A DNA stretch of 5,131 nt, taken from assembly GCA_031290715.1 (NCBI GenBank), contig JAITNA010000139.1:1-5131 (forward strand). Reading direction: 5' to 3'. A model generated the notes under the pieces. It saw nothing but the letters and a program-made list of their open reading frames with translations. It was not told where the DNA came from and ran no database searches. This DNA is from Eubacteriales Family XIII. Incertae Sedis bacterium. GTDB taxonomy: Bacteria > Bacillota > Clostridia > Peptostreptococcales > Anaerovoracaceae. Each line of letters starts with the position of its first letter. Within the stretch, counting starts at the first letter, position 1. The translations under genes were made by a program, and so were the position numbers. Shown here piece after piece: positions 1 through 4,373 of the stretch.

Positions 1-668
1 ACGCCGTTCGTCGCAAGCAAAGCCGTGCTGAGCGTGAACGGCTGCCCGGCATAGATATCAGCCTGCCCGTAACTCGCCGATTTCAGCACAAAACCGGTCC
101 CCTTTACATCTACGGCGGCACCGTCCTGACCGGGATCGGCGGGCTCCGGCGCCGCGGGGGCCGTATATTCCTCGCATTGGTGTACGTCAAGCGCGTAGGT
201 AACGACATCGGCGGCATCCCCCGCGCCGTAGAAAATATCGCAGCGGAACGTCTTTCCGATGCCGGTATAGATCATGTTCTCGAAACGGAGCGTATAGCTC
301 CACCCCTTCCCGGCGGCGGCCGGCGCCGCCAGATTCGCGATCTTGATGTTGCCCTGCCCCGGTATGAGAAACGAATCCGTATTCAGGCGCGCCTGCGGTT
401 TGGGCTGATTCCCGCCCGTATATTTCGCCAAAAACGAACGGTCGTCGCTGACGTTCAAAACAATCGTGACCGTGTTGTCTTTCGTGATTTTCCCCGTGTA
501 GCCGACGACCCCGCCGGATTCGACGGAATAGCCGGTCACGCGCAGCGAACCATCGTCGGCCGGCGCGGGAGCGGCGGCCGCAAAGGATGCCGGCACAGGA
601 ACAAGCAGCAAAGCCAGCAGCGCCGCGGTGCCCCAACACAAGGCGGCGGATCTAAATCGTTTTCTCAT
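1..668 (-). CDS. Secreted protein with Ig-like/COG1361-type domains, 3' end cut by window edge
   Basis: 222 codons are visible and the frame is still open at position 1, so the C-terminus is missing. The N-terminus is a clear Sec signal peptide: basic MRKRFR, a hydrophobic stretch at about residues 8-29 and a likely cut near ASFA/AAA at 27-33. There is no lipobox. The mature part has a beta-rich region at about 42-165 (opening LRVTGYSVESGG), a Pro/Ala linker at about 168-184, and the start of a second unit at about 190-222 (GFVLKSASYGQADIYAGQPFTLS). That last pattern resembles the opening strand of the 'aGepFtLtvtl' Ig-like repeats in COG1361-type envelope proteins, which in Firmicutes often sit beside MacB/FtsX-type ABC genes. 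I chose ATG 668 over ATG 671 because GGAGG (680-676) is 7 nt from the former and only 4 nt from the latter. The gene lies downstream of the ABC ATPase on the same strand, separated by a hairpin. Likely role (inference): an extracytoplasmic partner of the transporter. The exact function is not recognised. Confidence 0.8.
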   Translation of the reverse strand, partial: MRKRFRSAALCWGTAALLALLLVPVPASFAAAAPAPADDGSLRVTGYSVESGGVVGYTGKITKDNTVTIVLNVSDDRSFLAKYTGGNQPKPQARLNTDSFLIPGQGNIKIANLAAPAAAGKGWSYTLRFENMIYTGIGKTFRCDIFYGAGDAADVVTYALDVHQCEEYTAPAAPEPADPGQDGAAVDVKGTGFVLKSASYGQADIYAGQPFTLSTALLATNG

Positions 669-695
669 CATCTTCCCTCCATAGTTTTGTTATAC

Positions 696-750
696 TGTGT
701 CTATCAGCGGTATGCAGATTGCCCCTGCCGCATACCGCTGAATAGACACA
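696..750 (-). repeat. 20-bp inverted repeat / mRNA hairpin between ABC ATPase and secreted-protein genes
   Basis: Arms 696-715 and 730-750 are perfectly complementary over 20 bp except for one bulged base (741), around a 14-base loop (716-729). On the coding strand the left arm starts on the first base after the ATPase stop codon (751-753), and the right arm ends 15 bases before the GGAGG of the next gene. Neither strand has a T-run after the stem, so it does not look like an intrinsic terminator. A stem this long between cotranscribed genes could protect or process the mRNA so that the two genes are expressed at different levels, or it could be a copy of a dispersed palindromic element. The structure is directly visible; the role is inference. 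Confidence 0.8.
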
Positions 751-1491
751 TCATGTCGATACCTCCGCAAACAACGCTTCCCTTCTTTTGCGCTTTACTT
801 CATCATTTTGCAGTTCGTTGCCGACGACCCGGCCGTCGAGGAGCGTCACAATCCGATCCCCGCAGTCGGCCAACTCCGGTTCGTGTGTCACCATCACAAA
901 GGTAATCCCGTATTTTTCGGCTTGCGCCAACATGACGCTCAATACCTGCTTCGTGGTATGGGTATCCAAATTTCCCGTCGGCTCATCCGCGAAAATCACC
1001 TTGGGCTTCGCGATAAAGGCGCGCGCAATGCCCACCCGCTGCTGCTGACCGCCGCTCATCTCCATCGGCTTGTGCCCGGCTCTGTCCGCAAGGCCCATAT
1101 GTTTCAGCTCCCGCTTCGCCGCGGAAAGCCTTTCCTTCCGGCTCATGCCGGCAAACATCAGCGGCAGGGCAACGTTCTCCGCCGCCGTCAGCTGCGGAAG
1201 CAGATTGTAGCTCTGAAACACAAAGCCCAGATTTTCCTGCCGAAAAATCGCCAGACGGTTTTCGTCCATCGCGGAAACCTTCTCCCCTGCGACAAAAACG
1301 CCGCCTTTCGTCGGTTTTTCAAGCCCCGCCAACATATTCAGCAAGGTGGATTTCCCGCTGCCGCTTTGCCCGACGATGCAGCAAATCTCCCCGCTGAAAA
1401 TCTCCAGATTGATATCCGCGAGCGCGACCACTCTTTCTTTCCCGACACGATAGACCTTTCTCAGCCCTTTCGTGAGAACCATTGCCGTCAC
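751..1491 (-). CDS. ABC transporter ATP-binding protein, MacB/LolD/FtsE subfamily
   Basis: Cytoplasmic ATPase that powers an ABC system of the MacB/LolD type (antimicrobial-peptide/lipoprotein-export or envelope mechanotransmission family). With the GTG start at 1491 it is 246 residues and carries every ABC motif: A-loop Tyr in KVYRVG (14), Walker A GQSGSGKST (41-49), Q-loop FVFQSYNLLP (Gln 93), signature MSGGQQQR (145-152), Walker B VIFADE (165-170) with catalytic Glu 170, D-loop GNLD and switch His 203 in VTHEPE. The residue pattern around AEN and EPTGNLD is typical of the MacB group. The frame is open up to ATG 1581, but that codon lies about where the promoter would start transcription and has no ribosome site. 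ATG 1533 and ATG 1482 also lack one, while GTG 1491 has GGAG 10 nt upstream and gives the usual family N-terminus. No permease gene is visible; it may follow the secreted gene beyond the left edge. Function is certain at family level, substrate unknown. Confidence 0.93.
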   Translation of the reverse strand: MTAMVLTKGLRKVYRVGKERVVALADINLEIFSGEICCIVGQSGSGKSTLLNMLAGLEKPTKGGVFVAGEKVSAMDENRLAIFRQENLGFVFQSYNLLPQLTAAENVALPLMFAGMSRKERLSAAKRELKHMGLADRAGHKPMEMSGGQQQRVGIARAFIAKPKVIFADEPTGNLDTHTTKQVLSVMLAQAEKYGITFVMVTHEPELADCGDRIVTLLDGRVVGNELQNDEVKRKRREALFAEVST

Positions 1492-1501
1492 TTTTTCATC
1501 G

Positions 1502-1505
1502 CTCC
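1502..1505 (-). promoter_or_regulatory. Ribosome binding site deciding the ATPase start
   Basis: GGAG on the minus strand, 10 nt before GTG 1491. The other in-frame candidate starts (ATG 1581, 1533, 1482) have no comparable site at a workable distance. A three-codon open frame, ATG AAA AAG TGA (1499-1488), overlaps the GTG in another frame and could couple initiation, but this is speculative. Confidence 0.5.
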
Positions 1506-1587
1506 GTTTTCTCCTGACTCCGCAGCTTTTCATACTTCCGTATCCCGCGGCGCTTCCAAGCGCAACACAGGGACACAACATTTAATA

Positions 1588-1615
1588 ATCATATCATTAC
1601 GGGAATGAATATCAA
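1588..1615 (-). promoter_or_regulatory. Sigma-A-type promoter for the ABC ATPase / secreted-protein genes
   Basis: Minus-strand -35 TTGATA (1615-1610), a 16-bp spacer and -10 TATGAT (1593-1588); each hexamer is one base from consensus. Transcription would begin near 1581 and leave a leader of about 90 nt before GTG 1491. The site lies in the 79-bp gap after the XRE gene stop, so the ATPase can be expressed separately from that regulator. Confidence 0.6.
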
Positions 1616-1660
1616 ACATTAATTATCAGAGAAAGTCTTACATTTTTCTTAAGGGTACTC

Positions 1661-2005
1661 TCACCGATTCATTTCCCGGATGGCTTTCAGGATGATGATG
1701 GCGGTCACGTACTGATCCGCCGTTTCAAATTCGTTCAGAATATCTTTGATTTTGTTGTTGTAGGATTCCCGGTCGATGACGGCCGTTTCCTCGTTGATGG
1801 GAAACAGATCGTTCGCGGTCACATCCAAAATCCGCAGCAATGACAGCAGCTTTTCCAGACTGAGCTGCTTCTCGCCGCGTTCCGTACTGGCGTAATATTT
1901 CGTGGTAATGTCGAGCTGTTCCGCGACATATTCCTGCGTCAGATTTTGCGCCTGGCGAAATTTCTGTATTCGTTTGCCGATTTCCTGTGACAGTTCGTTT
2001 TTCAT
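1661..2005 (-). CDS. XRE-family helix-turn-helix transcriptional regulator
   Basis: A 114-residue cytoplasmic DNA-binding protein. Residues about 6-68 form a standard HTH_3/Cro-C1 domain: IGKRIQKFRQAQNLTQEYVAEQLDI, then TKYYASTERGEKQLSLEKLLSLLRILDV and NDLF. This includes the conserved T-Q-E--A at 23-28 and the E-RG at 42-44. The C-terminal 45 residues (about 70-114) are predicted helical with no recognised ligand domain and could serve dimerisation. No Shine-Dalgarno sequence precedes ATG 2005; a TATAAT box ends 7 nt upstream, so the transcript should begin at or next to the AUG, and no alternative upstream start exists before an in-frame TGA. The gene is divergent from the LuxR-type regulator and lies 79 bp ahead of the ABC ATPase promoter on the same strand. 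It probably controls itself and one or both neighbours (inference from position). Confidence 0.9.
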   Translation of the reverse strand: MKNELSQEIGKRIQKFRQAQNLTQEYVAEQLDITTKYYASTERGEKQLSLEKLLSLLRILDVTANDLFPINEETAVIDRESYNNKIKDILNEFETADQYVTAIIILKAIREMNR

Positions 2006-2012
2006 ATGTAGT

Positions 2013-2018
2013 ATTATA
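2013..2018 (-). promoter_or_regulatory. -10 box of the XRE gene, implying a leaderless transcript
   Basis: Perfect TATAAT on the minus strand, ending 7 nt before ATG 2005. The sequence 17 bp upstream (TTATTT, 2041-2036) is a poor -35, so the promoter may be weak or need an activator. Confidence 0.5.
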
Positions 2019-2158
2019 TTTGCTTGTTGGCATTCAAATAACCGCCCGATAGGGGCAGTACCATCTCCATCAGGGGCAATCCAAGCCTATCATACGAATA
2101 ATAAAGAAAAATAAAACGTGCTTATTCAGGGGTATGGTTTCTTTTAGCGGGTAGTGTA

Positions 2159-2188
2159 TTGCTATTTAGGGCAGTTTGTGTGTATAAT
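2159..2188 (+). promoter_or_regulatory. Promoter for the LuxR-type regulator, with overlapping inverted repeat
   Basis: -35 TTGCTA (2159-2164), an 18-bp spacer and a perfect -10 TATAAT (2183-2188). Transcription would start near 2195, giving a leader of about 35 nt. The -10 box sits inside the inverted repeat TTGTG (2176-2180) / CACAA (2191-2195), an arrangement that suits a repressor operator; the regulator that binds it is unknown, and the divergent XRE protein is the nearest candidate. Confidence 0.55.
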
Positions 2189-2217
2189 TGCACAATACAA
2201 TTGGATGAAAGCGGAAA

Positions 2218-2223
2218 GGGAGG
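2218..2223 (+). promoter_or_regulatory. Ribosome binding site deciding the LuxR-gene start
   Basis: GGGAGG directly abuts ATG 2224 (no spacer) but lies 6 nt before the in-frame ATG 2230. The latter spacing is normal for initiation, so 2230 is taken as the start. Confidence 0.65.
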
Positions 2224-2229
2224 ATGAGC

Positions 2230-3624
2230 ATGACCGAAAACAGAGTGGGATTCACGGCGCTTCTGCGTGTGCGGGACGAATTGTCCCCGCGAAATTTCAG
2301 GAAGCGGTATCTCATCGCTTTTCTCATCTTCCCCGCTTCTGTGATCATCGGCGACCTGCGTTATCTCGATCAGGATATGGCGCTGTTCGGGATGGACTCG
2401 ACCACCCTGATTCTGACGGCGCACGGTATCGGATGGCTTGTCACGGCCTTTCTCCCGCGGCGGCATTTGCTGACCGCCTTCCGCTGCGCGGCGGCGCTTT
2501 CCGCGGCGGCGCTGCCCTTTCAGATATTCATGGACGCGGGGCTGACACGGCTTTGGATTTATTTGTTTTTTCATTTTGTGAACGGCGTATGCGTCGCGTA
2601 CGGCGTCTATCTGTTCTGCTTTTTTTTCAATAATGTGGAACGTTTTTTCGCGATGGTGATTTTGCAGCTCTATTACGCGGCGATTTATCTGTTTTGGGAT
2701 ATTACGGCGGTTGCTGATTTCTTAAAGACTTACGGATCCGCGGCCGCAATGCTGCTTGTACTGATTATCGCCATACTCTTCCGGGATCGTGATGTGCAGA
2801 CGCCGATTTCCTCGGAACCGCTCAAGGGCTCGGCGGTTCCGCTCGTCCTTTCGATCGACGTGATCTATTTCGTGCTGATGCTCATGACGCTGTATATCGA
2901 ATACGCGGAAACGAGGGTATCAAGCGCCCTGTTCGGCGTCGGCGCGTTTGTTTCCGTCGCCGTCGTCTTTATTATTCAATTGCTTGTCAACAAGAGCGCG
3001 CTCTATATCTGGTCGCTGTGCCTGATTCTCGTCGTGCTTGGGGTCGCCGCGCTGCTTTTCGACGATGCCGCCGCCATCGCCGCGGGGTCCTTTGTCTACG
3101 GTCTGGGCGACGGTCTGGGCTATGTGATCATCTTTTACATGCTCGGGTACGCGATCAAACGCAGCAATTCGTACAAGATGTTCCGGCTGTGCTGCCTCGT
3201 GACGGCCTTTGAGTATGTGTTCGTCAACGGCGTTTTCGACTATGCGTACGCGCATATGGATTTGCCCAATCATAATATCGCGTTCGTGATTGTGATCGTT
3301 CTCGTCTGCGCTTGTTTTTTCCTCGCCCCCGCCTTGCAAAAACGGCTTTTCGATGCCGACTGGACGGACGGTTTCCATATGATCGACGTCATGGCCTACG
3401 CGCACGAAGCGACGGCGGTTGAGGAAACCATCGCGGCGGACGGTCTGGGCTTGACGCCGCGGGAAAAGGAAGTATTCGTCCTGCTGCTGACGGATATGTC
3501 ACAAAAGGAAATCTACGCCAAGCTGAAAATCAGCAACGGCACTTTCAATTTTCACGCCGCAAACCTCTACCGCAAGCTCGGCGTCCAAAGCCGCGTGGAG
3601 CTTTTCACGAAGCACAAAACGTAA
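2230..3624 (+). CDS. Membrane-bound LuxR-type regulator: about 12 TM helices plus C-terminal HTH
   Basis: A 464-residue protein. About 12 hydrophobic helices span residues 27-370 in an arrangement like a major-facilitator transporter; the clearest lie near 27-43, 58-76, 106-133, 140-157, 170-184, 201-223, 232-251, 256-277, 318-338 and 349-370. A short cytoplasmic linker (about 371-405) follows, then a GerE/LuxR HTH at about 407-462: LTPREKEVFVLLL, SQKEIYAKLKIS, then HAANLYRKLGVQSRVEL. There is no receiver domain, so it is not an ordinary two-component response regulator; the membrane part presumably senses a ligand or envelope state and the tethered HTH acts on nearby DNA. The recognition helix reads NGTFNFHAANLY where the family usually has xxTVKxHxxNIY. 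A promoter and a good ribosome site precede it. It is divergent from the XRE gene and sits upstream of the zinc-ribbon/DUF6273 pair. The architecture is known in Eggerthellaceae and some Firmicutes; target genes and signal are unknown. Confidence 0.9.
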   Translation: MTENRVGFTALLRVRDELSPRNFRKRYLIAFLIFPASVIIGDLRYLDQDMALFGMDSTTLILTAHGIGWLVTAFLPRRHLLTAFRCAAALSAAALPFQIFMDAGLTRLWIYLFFHFVNGVCVAYGVYLFCFFFNNVERFFAMVILQLYYAAIYLFWDITAVADFLKTYGSAAAMLLVLIIAILFRDRDVQTPISSEPLKGSAVPLVLSIDVIYFVLMLMTLYIEYAETRVSSALFGVGAFVSVAVVFIIQLLVNKSALYIWSLCLILVVLGVAALLFDDAAAIAAGSFVYGLGDGLGYVIIFYMLGYAIKRSNSYKMFRLCCLVTAFEYVFVNGVFDYAYAHMDLPNHNIAFVIVIVLVCACFFLAPALQKRLFDADWTDGFHMIDVMAYAHEATAVEETIAADGLGLTPREKEVFVLLLTDMSQKEIYAKLKISNGTFNFHAANLYRKLGVQSRVELFTKHKT

Positions 3625-3680
3625 TATTATTGCAAAAGCCCCGCGCGCGCCCATGATCCGTCAAAATATCTTCCTCTGAA

Positions 3681-3709
3681 ATTATAAATTTTTTTCGTTG
3701 AAATTTCAA
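3681..3709 (-). promoter_or_regulatory. Strong leftward promoter, antisense to the LuxR gene
   Basis: Minus-strand -35 TTGAAA (3709-3704), a 17-bp spacer rich in A and a perfect -10 TATAAT (3686-3681). This is the best-matching promoter in the window. No leftward gene follows; transcription would begin near 3674 and run antisense into the 3' end of the LuxR gene (stop at 3622-3624). It could produce an antisense RNA or interfere with transcription; no experimental support is available here. Confidence 0.5.
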
Positions 3710-3711
3710 CG
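3696..3711. promoter_or_regulatory. 16-bp perfect palindrome CGTTGAAATTTCAACG, candidate operator
   Basis: Perfectly self-complementary over 16 bp. Because it is symmetric, each strand carries TTGAAA, serving as the -35 box of both the leftward and the rightward candidate promoters. A dimeric regulator bound here would block both. No family-specific operator is recognised. Confidence 0.6.
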
Positions 3712-3725
3712 CTTATCGCTATACC
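3698..3725 (+). promoter_or_regulatory. Candidate promoter for the zinc-ribbon / DUF6273 genes
   Basis: -35 TTGAAA (3698-3703), a 16-bp spacer and -10 TATACC (3720-3725, four of six consensus). It is the best rightward match in the gap before 3817 and predicts a start near 3732, inside the following inverted repeat, with a leader of about 85 nt. The weak -10 keeps confidence low. Confidence 0.35.
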
Positions 3726-3744
3726 CATAAACTTTTATGGGTAT
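3721..3744. repeat. Perfect inverted repeat, 10-bp arms, 4-base loop
   Basis: ATACCCATAA (3721-3730), loop ACTT, TTATGGGTAT (3735-3744). Neither strand continues into a T-run, so an intrinsic terminator is unlikely. It overlaps the candidate rightward -10 and start site, so it could be an operator, or a hairpin at the end of the LuxR transcript or the start of the zinc-ribbon transcript. Confidence 0.7.
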
Positions 3745-3816
3745 GCAAATATTCCTGTTTGCGGTAGATTTTTCATATCAGGAGCGGACGGAAAACAAAA
3801 GATAGGAGGGAAAGAA

Positions 3817-4308
3817 ATGGCGAATGATCTTTTTGGAGGGCTTGGAAATCTCGGGGCGCTCGGAGGGCTGGCGAAGGGGCTTTCGGGCTTGATGCCGCAG
3901 GACGACCCGAACGTAAAGATGTTCAACGCGCAGTCGGAGCTTTCGGATTTGCAGAAGCAGGAAGCCGAGGCCTACACGGAAATCGGCAAGAAAGCCTACG
4001 CGCGGGATCCGGCGGGATTCCCGGCCGAGGGCGAAAAGCTCAAGCTGATTCAGAGCAACCTCGCGGCGGCCAAGGCGAAACTCGGGAACGCGCAGTCGGC
4101 GCAGCAGGCGGATGCCGCGGCAAAGCAGGAAGCGGAAGCCGCGAGCACCTGCCCGTCCTGCGGCACGGTCAACCCGGAAGGCGTGAAGTTTTGCCAGGAA
4201 TGCGGCGCAAGGCTCGGCGTACCGACCAAAACGGTCTGCCCGTCCTGCGGCGCGGGAAACCCGCCGGGTACGAAGTTTTGCGGAGAATGCGGCGCGAATA
4301 TGGGATAG
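3817..4308 (+). CDS. Double zinc-ribbon protein with glycine-rich amphipathic N-terminus and coiled coil
   Basis: A 163-residue protein with no signal peptide, so probably cytoplasmic. It has three parts. First, a Gly/Leu-rich N-terminus (5-26, LFGGLGNLGALGGLAKGLSG and on), which could form an amphipathic, membrane-touching helix. Second, a charged, Ala-rich, coiled-coil-like region (about 38-109) containing LQKQEAEAYTEIGKKAY. Third, two zinc ribbons with the pattern C-x2-C-x10-C-x2-C: Cys 112, 115, 126, 129 and Cys 141, 144, 155, 158. The ribbons are 15/20 identical over CPSCGxxNPxGxKFCxECGA. AGGAGG (3804-3809) stands 7 nt before the ATG. Proteins of this layout occur in Clostridia as unnamed zinc-ribbon proteins and none has a function that I can name. 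The next gene follows after 65 nt on the same strand, probably in one operon. A role in scaffolding or sensing at the membrane is a guess from the domains. Confidence 0.88.
   Translation: MANDLFGGLGNLGALGGLAKGLSGLMPQDDPNVKMFNAQSELSDLQKQEAEAYTEIGKKAYARDPAGFPAEGEKLKLIQSNLAAAKAKLGNAQSAQQADAAAKQEAEAASTCPSCGTVNPEGVKFCQECGARLGVPTKTVCPSCGAGNPPGTKFCGECGANMG
4150..4296 (+). repeat. Tandem duplicated zinc-ribbon coding segment
   Basis: Two copies, 4150-4209 and 4237-4296, spaced 87 bp (29 codons) apart. They match at about 47 of 60 bases, including an identical 15-base block at each copy's start. They encode the two zinc ribbons and indicate an internal duplication. Confidence 0.75.
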
Positions 4309-4373
4309 GGATCAGAGATCGGGATGAACAGAAAGGCGAAGCGTTCAGGGGAAATGATAGGAGGAAGGGTTTG

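Noticed and set aside
187..905. Open frames on both strands over the secreted-protein gene
   Set aside because: The frame starting at 668 has a signal peptide and GGAGG ribosome site; the others lack both and are low-complexity Arg/Gly-rich.
808..1608. Long rightward open frame opposite the ABC ATPase
   Set aside because: It is an antisense shadow of a gene with every ABC motif; the product has no recognisable domain and is rich in His, Arg and Gln as expected of reversed GC-rich codons.
1725..2033. Alternative leftward frame overlapping the XRE gene, starting at ATG 2033
   Set aside because: No domain and no ribosome site, whereas the other frame encodes a complete HTH domain.
2051..2081. 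Repeated AGGGGCA (2051 and 2072), also matching the 716-729 hairpin loop on the opposite strand
   Set aside because: Matches of 7-11 bases are expected by chance in a window this size.
3636..3653. GC-rich stretch after the LuxR stop as a terminator stem
   Set aside because: Alternating CG gives no good stem-loop and no T-run follows.
3680..3695. AAATT-ATA-AATTT followed by T-run as an intrinsic terminator of the LuxR gene
   Set aside because: The stem would be five A-U pairs with a 3-base loop, too weak to support a terminator call; the same bases make a better leftward -10 box.
707..3746. Shared GGTATG-containing motif in three gaps (near 709, 2132, 3740)
   Set aside because: GGTATG also occurs inside coding sequence (for example near 361 and 955), so the enrichment cannot be claimed by eye.
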